Part shown: positions 1 through 6,037 of the stretch, in pieces
Numbering within the stretch: the first letter of the stretch is position 1
Layout of the letters: each line of letters starts with the position of its first letter
Source: DASUFI01 sp036274635
Lineage (GTDB): Bacteria; Planctomycetota; B15-G4
Reading direction: 5' to 3'
Assembly (NCBI GenBank): GCA_036274635.1
Contig: DASUFI010000337.1
Span: 1-7,870, forward strand
DNA: 7,870 bases
Notes under the pieces: generated by a model
The model's database searches: none
Seen by the model: only the letters and a program-made list of their open reading frames with translations
Told to the model about the DNA's origin: nothing
Position numbers and translations under genes: made by a program

Positions 1-30
1 GGCGCGGCGGGGACATCCACCCGCCGCGCC
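1..30 (+). other. Perfect GC-rich stem-loop upstream of tadV
   Basis: Positions 1-11 are the exact reverse complement of 20-30, giving an 11-bp uninterrupted stem closed by an 8-base loop (12-19). No T-run follows it, so it does not look like a classic intrinsic terminator. In Tad loci the highly expressed pilin gene flp often lies just before tadV, and a stem-loop between them can attenuate transcription or protect the upstream mRNA end. That role is an inference here, because the flp gene is not in view. The repeat starts at the first base of the window, so the stem may extend to the left. None of the three forward frames has a stop in 1-47, so coding sequence here cannot be excluded. Confidence 0.6.
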
Positions 31-47
31 GCCGCCGACCCACGGCC

Positions 48-623
48 ATGTGGGCCACCACGCTTCACGAGCACGGCCTGACCGCGCTCCAGTGGGGCGC
101 CGTCCTCGGCGCCGCGCTGGTCGCGGCCATCTGGGACGCGCGCACGCGCCGCATCCCCAACGTGCTCACCGGCCCGCTGCTGCTCGGCGGCCTGGTGCAC
201 GCCGGCGTCGCGGGCGGCTGGATCGGCCTGGCCGACTCCGCCACGGCGTGCGTCCTGCTCGCGACACCTTACATCGTGCTGTTCGCGTGCGCGGACGGTG
301 GCGCGGGTGACGCCAAGCTCATGGGCGCGATCGGCAGCTGGCTGGGCCTCGTCGACGGCACCGCCGCGCTGCTGTGCGTCTGCGTCGCGGGCGTCGTGAT
401 GGGCCTGCTGTGGGCGATGATCCACGGCCACCTGCGCCCCGTCGCCGCGCGCCTGGCCGACTTCACGCGCGGCCTGCTCCACCTTCCCTTCCGCGGCGTC
501 TCGCCGCTCGCCGTCGCCGCCGCGGTCCCCGCGCGCCGCGACGGTCTCCGCATGCCTTACGGTCCCGCCATCCTCGCCGGCTGCGCGCTGGCCCTCGGAG
601 CGAGCCACGCATGGAATCCCTGA
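48..623 (+). CDS. tadV: Tad prepilin peptidase TadV/CpaA (A24 family)
   Basis: Predicted inner-membrane aspartyl protease that cleaves the leader of Flp-type prepilins and pseudopilins. The 191-residue protein is strongly hydrophobic with several membrane segments. The first catalytic motif is D30 in a WDARTRRIPN stretch (29-38). The second is the GxGD-type motif GAGDAKLMG (85-93) with D88 as the second catalytic aspartate. A late MPYGPAI motif (169-175) precedes the last membrane helix and is typical of the family. The N-terminal methyltransferase domain of the larger PilD enzymes is absent, as expected for TadV/CpaA. It is slightly longer than many relatives (roughly 150-170 residues), mainly through a loop around 130-166. 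The ATG at 48 puts about 29 residues before D30, as in the family, but no clear Shine-Dalgarno precedes it and the frame is open to the window edge. The 3' end overlaps tadE. Confidence 0.9.
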   Translation: MWATTLHEHGLTALQWGAVLGAALVAAIWDARTRRIPNVLTGPLLLGGLVHAGVAGGWIGLADSATACVLLATPYIVLFACADGGAGDAKLMGAIGSWLGLVDGTAALLCVCVAGVVMGLLWAMIHGHLRPVAARLADFTRGLLHLPFRGVSPLAVAAAVPARRDGLRMPYGPAILAGCALALGASHAWNP

Positions 624-1039
624 CCACCGCCCGCACCCCCGCCCGCAAGCGCACCAGCGGCATCGCTGCCATCGAGATGGCGCTGCTCCTGCCGCTGCTG
701 CTCACGCTGGTCTTCGGCATGATCGAGTACGGCTCGCTCTTCTGGCGGGGCCAGCAGGTGGCCAACGCCGCGCGCAACGGCGCGCGTCGCGGGGTCATGG
801 CGGGTGCCACCTCCACCGACGTGGCCACCGCCGTCGACCAGACCATGCTGGCCTCGGGCATGGGCGCGACCAGCTACACCATCACCCAGACGCCCGCCAA
901 CCCGGGCAGCCTGGCCGCGGGCGGCGCCTTCACGGTGCAGGTCACCGTGCCCTACGCGGACATCAAGCTCACGGGCTTCCCCGTGCCGACGCCGACGCAG
1001 GTGATCCGCTCGGTCACGATGGCCAAGGAAGGCCCGTGA
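611..1039 (+). CDS. tadE: TadE-like pseudopilin/minor pilin
   Basis: Predicted TadE-family protein of 142 residues, inserted in the inner membrane and likely processed by the prepilin peptidase encoded just upstream. A basic N-terminus (R8, R12, K13, R14) leads to a prepilin-like site, with G17 before IAAIEMALLLPLLL and the hallmark glutamate E22 at +5 after the predicted cleavage. The single hydrophobic helix spans about 18-40. The rest is a small, Thr/Ala/Gly-rich extracytoplasmic domain. The ATG at 611 is the only methionine near the motif and has GGAG at 597-600, 10 bases upstream. It overlaps the tadV end by 13 bases, so translation is probably coupled. In many Tad loci tadE lies at the far end with tadF and tadG; here it follows tadV directly. 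TadF or TadG are less likely because the protein is short and has no von Willebrand-like domain. Confidence 0.87.
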   Translation: MESLTTARTPARKRTSGIAAIEMALLLPLLLTLVFGMIEYGSLFWRGQQVANAARNGARRGVMAGATSTDVATAVDQTMLASGMGATSYTITQTPANPGSLAAGGAFTVQVTVPYADIKLTGFPVPTPTQVIRSVTMAKEGP

Positions 1040-1045
1040 TCTCCG

Positions 1046-1064
1046 GCCCCGGCGACGCCGGGGC
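1046..1064 (+). other. Stem-loop after tadE
   Basis: An 8-bp perfect GC stem (1046-1053 with 1057-1064) closes a GAC triloop, starting 7 bases after the tadE stop. It lacks a following U-tract, so it is a weak candidate for an intrinsic terminator and may be a pause or an mRNA-stabilising hairpin. An alternative, mutually exclusive pairing of 1054-1058 with 1063-1067 is also possible. Chance is a real alternative in DNA this rich in G and C. Confidence 0.45.
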
Positions 1065-1089
1065 GTCTGGGCTCATGTTCGGCGCACGA

Positions 1090-1145
1090 CTCGTCCGATG
1101 AGGGGCGCGAGGTCCGGCAGGCCGCCGGACCCATCGCAGGACGAG
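1090..1145 (+). promoter_or_regulatory. Extended stem-loop overlapping the cpaB ribosome binding site
   Basis: The apical hairpin is 1111-1118 paired with 1124-1131 (8 bp, loop 1119-1123). Directly stacked on its 3' side is a lower stem of 1096-1100 with 1132-1136 (5 bp), then 1090-1095 with 1140-1145 (6 bp), with a 10-base internal bulge (1101-1110) and a 3-base bulge (1137-1139). All 19 listed pairs are Watson-Crick. The lower stem covers three bases of the cpaB Shine-Dalgarno. This is compatible with a translational switch, but only a covariation test could establish function. Confidence 0.42.
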
Positions 1146-1153
1146 GAAAAAGC

Positions 1154-2047
1154 ATGAACATCAAGTGGGTCACCATGGGCCTCGTGGCACTCGGCGTGGT
1201 CGCCGCGATCTGTGCCGCGGTGCTCGTCGCGTCGCTGCAGGGCACGCCCGAGGGCGCGACGCCCGTCAGCCAGGACGTGAACGTCGTGGTCGCGAGCCGC
1301 GACCTGCAGGCCATGACCGTGCTGAGCGACACCGACGTCGTCACGCGCACGGTGAAGCAGGACCTCGCGCCCGCCGGCGCCTTCGGCGACGCGGTGCAGG
1401 TCATCGGCAAGGTGCTCACCACGCCGGTGAGCTCGGGCCAGGCGATCGGCGCCGAGTCCTTCACCACCGACGGCTCCCCCATGCGCCTCGCCGCCGCCCT
1501 GCCGCCCGGCCAGCGCGCCATCACCATCACGCTCGACGAGCGCTTCGGCGCCACCGAGCTGCTGTACCCCGGCTGCCTCGTGGACGTGCTGGCCACCATG
1601 CGCCTGCCCGTCGGCGTCGAGGGCAGCCAGGACCAGCCCGTGACCATCACGCTGCTGCAAGGCGTCTCCGTGCTCGCGATCCGCGGGCAGACGGTGGTCG
1701 CGGCCGCGACCGAGGACGGCATGCAGCAGACCCAGGCCAACCCCCGGCCCACGGTCACGCTGCTGGTGCAGGCGCGCGAGGCCGAGATGGTCAAGCTGGC
1801 CCTCGAGGAGGGCAGCGTCTCGCTCGTGCTGCGCAACCCGCACGACCTCGCCCACCCGAACGTGGGCGGCACGGACCTCGCGGCGCTGTCGCCGAGCCAG
1901 GAGCAGAGCCCCGAGCCCGCCACCGACGGCTCGCCGGCTCCCGCGCCGCAGCCGCACACGCTGCAGCGCACCTGGGAGACCACCGTGCTGCGCGGCGCCG
2001 CCGTCGAGAGCCGCCGCTTCGAAATGCCCGCCACGTCCAAGCCGTGA
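1154..2047 (+). CDS. cpaB: Flp pilus assembly protein CpaB/RcpC
   Basis: Predicted periplasmic Tad assembly protein anchored by one N-terminal membrane helix (about residues 7-28); CpaB/RcpC proteins work with the secretin and are thought to help pilus passage through the envelope. A SAF domain occupies about 43-105 (VNVVVASRDL onward, with GQAIGAESF near its end). The RcpC/CpaB domain follows from about 110, with a PPGQRAITITLDE stretch and YPGCLVDVLAT (138-148). A Pro/Ser/Glu-rich linker (about 246-268) precedes a C-terminal strand containing TTVLRGAAVE (276-285), which resembles the closing VIRG-type strand of the family. The 297-residue length is usual. The ATG at 1154 has GAGGA at 1143-1147. 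It is separated from tadE by a structured gap and followed by cpaC after 20 bases. Confidence 0.92.
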   Translation: MNIKWVTMGLVALGVVAAICAAVLVASLQGTPEGATPVSQDVNVVVASRDLQAMTVLSDTDVVTRTVKQDLAPAGAFGDAVQVIGKVLTTPVSSGQAIGAESFTTDGSPMRLAAALPPGQRAITITLDERFGATELLYPGCLVDVLATMRLPVGVEGSQDQPVTITLLQGVSVLAIRGQTVVAAATEDGMQQTQANPRPTVTLLVQAREAEMVKLALEEGSVSLVLRNPHDLAHPNVGGTDLAALSPSQEQSPEPATDGSPAPAPQPHTLQRTWETTVLRGAAVESRRFEMPATSKP

Positions 2048-2054
2048 TGATCCC

Positions 2055-2061
2055 GGAGGAG
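2055..2061 (+). promoter_or_regulatory. Shine-Dalgarno that fixes the cpaC start
   Basis: GGAGGAG lies six bases before the ATG at 2068. It favours that start over the in-frame ATG at 2047, which shares its A with the cpaB stop codon. The downstream start also puts a clean signal peptide at the protein's N-terminus. Confidence 0.8.
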
Positions 2062-2067
2062 ACCCCG

Positions 2068-3594
2068 ATGAACCGCCTGCTTCTGCCCGTCGTCGCCTGC
2101 GTGCTGCTGGCCCCGCGCGCCCTGGCCGATGACGTGATCCAGCTCAACGTGGGGCGCGCCCAGCACGTGACCACCGAATGGCCGGTCAAGGGTGCCGCGC
2201 TCACGGACCCTGCCGTGGCCGACGTGCAGGTCCTGACCCCGACCCTCGTCTCGGTCGCCGGCAAGGCGCCGGGCGTGACCGACCTGCTCCTCTGGGGCGA
2301 GGACACCCAGCAGCGCACGATGCGCGTCGAGGTGGTCCAGGACGTGGCCACGCTCGAGGCCGACCTCGCGACGCTGTGCCCCGGCTCCGAGCTGTCGGTC
2401 ACCGGCCGCGGCGCGTCGATCCTGGTCACCGGCCGCCTCGCCCGCGCCGAGCAGGCGCAGATGCTGCACAACTACTTCGAGGGCCGCGAGATCACCTGGG
2501 TGGATGGCACCTCGGTGGCCGGCGGCGTGCAGGTCTCGGTGCAGGTGCGCCTGGCCGAGGTCAGCCGCACCGGACTGCGCGCGCTGGGCGTGAACATCCT
2601 CAAGTCCGGCGACACCTTCTTCGGCGGCTCGGTGCCGGGCAGCGCCTCGGGCGGCCCGCTCCAGCCCATCAGCATCGGCGCGCTCGCGGGTGACACGGCG
2701 CTGGGTAACACGCCCTTCTCCTTCACCAGCACGCTGGCCGTCTCGCCGGGCGTTACGCTGTTCGCGGGCTTCCCCAAGGCCGACCTCGAGTACTTCCTGC
2801 AGGCCCTGCGCGAGAACGAGTACCTGCGCATCCTGGCCGAGCCGAACCTCGTGGCCATGTCGGGCGAAGAGGCGCGCTTCCTCGCCGGCGGCGAGTTCCC
2901 CATCCCCGTCGTCCAGGGCGGCGGCACCTCGGGCGGCACGTCGGTCACGATCGAGTACAAGGAGTTCGGCATCTCGCTGCGCTTCAAGCCCATCGTGCTC
3001 GGCGACGGCGCCATCCGCCTGCGCGTCTTCTCCGAGGTGAGCGACCTCTCCGACATCGGCGCGGTCGAGATCCAGGGCTTCCAGGTGCCCGGCATCGTCA
3101 CCCGCAACGCGGAGACGACGGTCGAGCTGCACAGCGGCCAGACCTTCGCGCTGGCCGGGCTGCTGAGCCAGAAGTCCGACGGCCGGTCGAGCGGCATCCC
3201 GCTCCTCGGCGACCTGCCCGTCCTCGGGCCGCTGTTCCGCAGCACGCGCTACAGCAACTCCGAGACCGAGCTGGTCCTGCTCTGCACCACCTCCGTCGTC
3301 GAGCCGCTGTCTGCGACCGAGATCCCGCGGCTGCCGGGCGAGGACTACCAGGTGCCCACCGACTGGGAGCTCTTCTACGGCGGCAAGCTCGAGGGCGAGT
3401 CCGAGGCGCCGCCGGCCGGCCCCGCGGCCGAGTGGATGGTCAAGGCCGGCCTCGCGGGCCTCGTCGGCCCGGGCGGCTGGGCCCAGCACGGCCAGCCCGC
3501 CGCGGCCAGCCACGCGCGTCCCGACGAGATGCCCGCCGACACCACCCCCGTCCAGCCCGAGGCGCCGAAGAGCGAAGGAGAGACCAGCCCGTGA
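2068..3594 (+). CDS. cpaC: Tad secretin CpaC/RcpA
   Basis: Predicted outer-membrane secretin through which the Flp pilus exits. The 508-residue protein opens with a Sec signal peptide (MNRLLLPVVA, cleavage likely after ALA at 18-20) and no lipobox. A pilus-type N-terminal domain follows (about 23-90, IQLNVGRAQHV to TMRVEVV), then a BON-like segment (about 93-140). The secretin core spans about 155-412, with RILAEPNLVAMSGEEARFLAG (254-274) split by the usual variable Gly/Thr stretch near 284-292. The signature IPLLGDLPVLGPLFRS lies at 377-392. At 401-413 the usual ELVxLVTP-type strand reads ELVLLCTTSVVEP, a departure from the common pattern. A CpaC-like PTDWELFYGGKLEG segment (430-443) is followed by a Pro/Ala/Glu-rich, probably disordered tail of about 65 residues. 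The last four bases overlap the tadZ start. Confidence 0.93.
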   Translation: MNRLLLPVVACVLLAPRALADDVIQLNVGRAQHVTTEWPVKGAALTDPAVADVQVLTPTLVSVAGKAPGVTDLLLWGEDTQQRTMRVEVVQDVATLEADLATLCPGSELSVTGRGASILVTGRLARAEQAQMLHNYFEGREITWVDGTSVAGGVQVSVQVRLAEVSRTGLRALGVNILKSGDTFFGGSVPGSASGGPLQPISIGALAGDTALGNTPFSFTSTLAVSPGVTLFAGFPKADLEYFLQALRENEYLRILAEPNLVAMSGEEARFLAGGEFPIPVVQGGGTSGGTSVTIEYKEFGISLRFKPIVLGDGAIRLRVFSEVSDLSDIGAVEIQGFQVPGIVTRNAETTVELHSGQTFALAGLLSQKSDGRSSGIPLLGDLPVLGPLFRSTRYSNSETELVLLCTTSVVEPLSATEIPRLPGEDYQVPTDWELFYGGKLEGESEAPPAGPAAEWMVKAGLAGLVGPGGWAQHGQPAAASHARPDEMPADTTPVQPEAPKSEGETSP

Positions 3595-4718
3595 GCGCAC
3601 CTCTCCTCCTGCTGACCAAGGATCCCTCGCTGGAGAAGGCCGTGGCCGCGGCGCGCCCCGGGGCGCCGCTCCACTCCTGCCGCGACGCGGGATCGCTGGC
3701 GATGCGCCTGGCCGAGGGAGCGGCCCGGCTGGCGCTCATCGACCTCGAGCCGGACACGCAGTCCGCGCTCGCGATGATGGCCGACCTCGCGGCGCGCTAC
3801 CCCGAGTCGCGCTTCGTGGTGCTGGTGCGCGAGCTGACGCCCAGCGTGCTGCTCGACGCCATGCAGGCGGGCGCGCGGCACGGGCTGCGGCGCGACGCCA
3901 TCGCGGCCGAGCTGCCCGCGGTCATGCAGCGCTTCGGCAGCGACGGCGCCGTGTCGCGCGGCGGGCACGTGGTCACCGTGCTGTCCTCCAGCGGCGGCAG
4001 CGGCGCCACGACCGTGGCCATCTCGCTGGCCGAGGAGCTGCGCGTCGCCTCGGGCTCGCGCGTGCTGCTGGCCGACCTGGACGTGCACTACGGCGCCGCC
4101 GCGACCTACCTGGGCGTGCACGGCACCTACGGCATCGCCGACGTCCTGAACAAGCAGGGCCCCATCGACGCCGAGCTGATCAACTCCAGCGCGGCCGCCT
4201 ACGACCTCGACTTCGGCGTGCTCATGTCCCCCGCCGCGGTGAACCCGTCCAACCCGCCCCGGGTGGACTGGGCCCGCGTGCCCGAGATGCTGAACGCCTG
4301 CCGCCAGGCCGTGGCCTACACCGTGGTGGACGCCTCGCGCGTGCCGCCCGACACGGCGGCCGACCTCGTGCGGGCCAGCTCGCTCACCCTGCTCATCATC
4401 GAGCTCGCGGTCGTCGACATCCGCACGGCCAAGTCCATGCTGCAGGCGCTGCGCGACCGCAACGAGGGCGGCGACGTGGTGCCGGTGGCCAACCGCTGGT
4501 CGCGCCGCCAGACCTCGCCCGACCTGCAGGACGCGCGCGACGCCCTGGGCCGCGAGGTGCTGACCATCGCCAACGACTTCACCGCCGCGCTGCGCGCGCT
4601 GAACCACGGCGAGCCGGTGCCACGCTCGGCCCCGCGCTCCGACCTGAGCGAGGACGTGCGCAAGCTCGCCGCGCGCGTCGCGTCCAACCCCGCCACCGTG
4701 CCCACCCGAGGAGGCTGA
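3591..4718 (+). CDS. tadZ: TadZ/CpaE ParA/MinD-like pilus localisation protein
   Basis: Predicted cytoplasmic protein that places the Tad machine, typically at a pole. It has 375 residues. The N-terminal part (about 4-118) looks like an atypical response-regulator receiver: ALIDLEP with D51 at the acceptor-like position, then VVLVREL and LLDAMQAGARHGL. The C-terminal part is a ParA/MinD-type ATPase fold: P-loop region SSSGGSGATT (132-141), VLLADLDVHYGAAATYLG (158-175) with D162 and D164, and VVDASR (245-250) with D247. The P-loop lacks both lysines of the deviant Walker A pattern (S134 and A139 in their places), so ATP hydrolysis may be weak or lost. The GTG start at 3591 overlaps the cpaC stop as GTGA and has AAGGAG at 3575-3580; no better start keeps the receiver fold. 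tadA follows after three bases. Confidence 0.9.
   Translation: MSAPLLLLTKDPSLEKAVAAARPGAPLHSCRDAGSLAMRLAEGAARLALIDLEPDTQSALAMMADLAARYPESRFVVLVRELTPSVLLDAMQAGARHGLRRDAIAAELPAVMQRFGSDGAVSRGGHVVTVLSSSGGSGATTVAISLAEELRVASGSRVLLADLDVHYGAAATYLGVHGTYGIADVLNKQGPIDAELINSSAAAYDLDFGVLMSPAAVNPSNPPRVDWARVPEMLNACRQAVAYTVVDASRVPPDTAADLVRASSLTLLIIELAVVDIRTAKSMLQALRDRNEGGDVVPVANRWSRRQTSPDLQDARDALGREVLTIANDFTAALRALNHGEPVPRSAPRSDLSEDVRKLAARVASNPATVPTRGG
4708..4714 (+). promoter_or_regulatory. Shine-Dalgarno of tadA inside the end of tadZ
   Basis: GAGGAGG lies seven bases before the tadA ATG at 4722 and is embedded in the last codons of tadZ. Ribosomes finishing tadZ would therefore sit on this site, which points to coupled translation. 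Confidence 0.75.
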
Positions 4719-4721
4719 CGC

Positions 4722-6035
4722 ATGCCCGTCACGACCCAGGCCGACACCACGCCGCGCAGCGAGCTCAAGGTGCGCATCCACCAGCGGCTGGTCGAGTCGC
4801 TGGACCTGGTCGCCGCGCAGCGCATGCCGGTGGCCGAGCTGCGCGACGAGTGCATGCGCCGCGTCGACTCGCTGCTGTCCGGCGAGCACACCCCGCTCAG
4901 CAGCGCCGAGAAGCAGCAGCTGCTGCGCGAGGTCATGGACGAGATCTTCGGCCTGGGCCCGCTCGAGGAGCTCATGCGCGACACGGCCGTCACCGACATC
5001 CTGGTGAACGGCCCCAACCAGATCTACGTCGAGCGCCAGGGCCGCCTGGAGCTCTCCGGCGCGCGCTTCCGCGACGAGAAGCACCTGATGCAGGTCATCC
5101 AGCGCATCGCCGCCGGCGTCGGGCGCCGCATCGACGAGTCCTCCCCCATGCTCGACGCGCGCCTGGCTGACGGGTCGCGCGTCAACGCGATCATCCCGCC
5201 GCTGGCCCTGGGCGGCTCGGCCATGAGCGTGCGCCGCTTCGCCGGCGTGAAGATCGATGCCGCGCGCCTGGTGGACCTGGGCGCGTGGACGTCCGACATG
5301 TCCAGGTTCGTGGAGGCCGCCGTGCGCTGCCGCGCCAACATCCTGGTGGCGGGCGGCACGGGCACCGGCAAGACCACGCTGCTCAACGTGCTCTCCAAGT
5401 GGATCCCGAACGGCGAGCGCGTGATCACCATCGAGGACGCGGCCGAGTTGAACCTGCAGCGCGACCACGTCGTCTCGCTCGAGACCCGCCCGCCCAACAT
5501 CGAGGGCAAGGGCGAGGTGAGCCAGCGCGACCTGCTCAAGAACACGCTGCGCATGCGCCCCGACCGCATCATCATCGGCGAGGTGCGCGGCGCGGAGAGC
5601 CTGGACATGCTCCAGGCCATGAACACCGGCCACGAAGGCTCGATGACCACGGTGCACGCCAACAGCCCGCGCGACGCGCTGCGCCGCATCGAGAACATGG
5701 TGGCCATGTCCGGCATGAACTGGCCGGTGCACGTCATCCGCGACCAGATGGCCAACACCCTGGACGTCGTCATCCACGCCACGCGCATGACGGGCGGGCG
5801 CCGCAAGGTGACCTCGATCGTCGAGGTGTGCGGCATGGAGCGCGACGTGATCCTGGTGCAGGAGATCTTCAAGTTCAAGCAGGACGGCATCGACAAGGAG
5901 GGCCACGCGACGGGCACGTTCGAGCCCTGCGGCGTGCGGCCCAAGCTGCTCGACCGCATGCTGCGCGAAGGCCTCGACATCCCGGCCAACATCTTCAACA
6001 AGCCCTTCAACCCGCCGCCGCAGCAGGTGCGCTGA
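4722..6035 (+). CDS. tadA: Tad pilus motor ATPase TadA/CpaF
   Basis: Predicted cytoplasmic hexameric secretion ATPase of the VirB11/GspE superfamily that powers Flp pilus assembly (in Caulobacter the CpaF homologue also retracts). The 437 residues are a usual family length. An N-terminal helical region (about 12-75) leads into FGLGPLEELMRD (76-87) and VTDILVNGP (90-98), the standard CpaF entry. The ATPase core has Walker A GGTGTGKTT (211-219, K217), an Asp box VITIEDAAEL (234-243, E238/D239), Walker B RIIIGEVRG (282-290, E287) and a His box GHEGSMTTVHANSPRDAL (303-320, H304 and H312). All catalytic elements are intact. The C-terminus (about 402-430) matches the family ending. A pilT-type retraction ATPase is not supported because the CpaF-type N-terminus and context fit TadA. 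tadB starts two bases after the stop. Confidence 0.96.
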   Translation: MPVTTQADTTPRSELKVRIHQRLVESLDLVAAQRMPVAELRDECMRRVDSLLSGEHTPLSSAEKQQLLREVMDEIFGLGPLEELMRDTAVTDILVNGPNQIYVERQGRLELSGARFRDEKHLMQVIQRIAAGVGRRIDESSPMLDARLADGSRVNAIIPPLALGGSAMSVRRFAGVKIDAARLVDLGAWTSDMSRFVEAAVRCRANILVAGGTGTGKTTLLNVLSKWIPNGERVITIEDAAELNLQRDHVVSLETRPPNIEGKGEVSQRDLLKNTLRMRPDRIIIGEVRGAESLDMLQAMNTGHEGSMTTVHANSPRDALRRIENMVAMSGMNWPVHVIRDQMANTLDVVIHATRMTGGRRKVTSIVEVCGMERDVILVQEIFKFKQDGIDKEGHATGTFEPCGVRPKLLDRMLREGLDIPANIFNKPFNPPPQQVR

Positions 6036-6037
6036 CC

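Larger units (their letters stand above)
1040..1153 (+). promoter_or_regulatory. Structured intergenic leader before cpaB
   Basis: This 114-base gap is the only sizeable non-coding stretch in the window. It holds two separate perfect stem-loops (1046-1064 and 1111-1131). Additional complementarity encloses the second: 1096-1100 pairs with 1132-1136, and 1090-1095 pairs with 1140-1145 across a three-base bulge. The outer strand 1140-1145 includes GAG of the cpaB Shine-Dalgarno GAGGA (1143-1147). The fold could therefore modulate cpaB translation, or act as an mRNA processing or attenuation element between the tadV-tadE pair and the downstream genes. The structure is read directly from complementarity; the role is inferred. 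I see no convincing sigma-70 promoter boxes and no poly-T tract. Confidence 0.5.

Noticed and set aside
1046..1070. Intrinsic terminator after tadE
   Set aside because: The stem is good but no U-tract follows, so I list it only as a stem-loop.
1075..1101. Eight-codon upstream frame (ATG 1075 to TGA 1101) in the gap before cpaB
   Set aside because: It has no Shine-Dalgarno and such short frames are common by chance. It overlaps the structured element, so a leader-peptide role is conceivable but unsupported.
2047..2067. In-frame upstream ATG (2047) as the cpaC start
   Set aside because: It would put seven residues before the signal peptide and place the strong GGAGGAG site inside the gene. 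The ATG at 2068 has ideal spacing and a clean signal peptide.
952..3600. Minus-strand open frame of 882 codons antisense to tadE, cpaB and cpaC
   Set aside because: It crosses several well-supported genes and its product is a low-complexity mix of Gly, Ala, Arg, Asp, His, Leu and Gln with no recognisable domain. Long antisense frames are expected where third positions are almost always G or C.
3375..5906. Minus-strand open frame of 843 codons antisense to tadZ and tadA
   Set aside because: Same reasoning: its product is dominated by His, Ala, Val, Gly, Asp and Arg, it spans gene boundaries, and it lies opposite highly conserved coding sequence.
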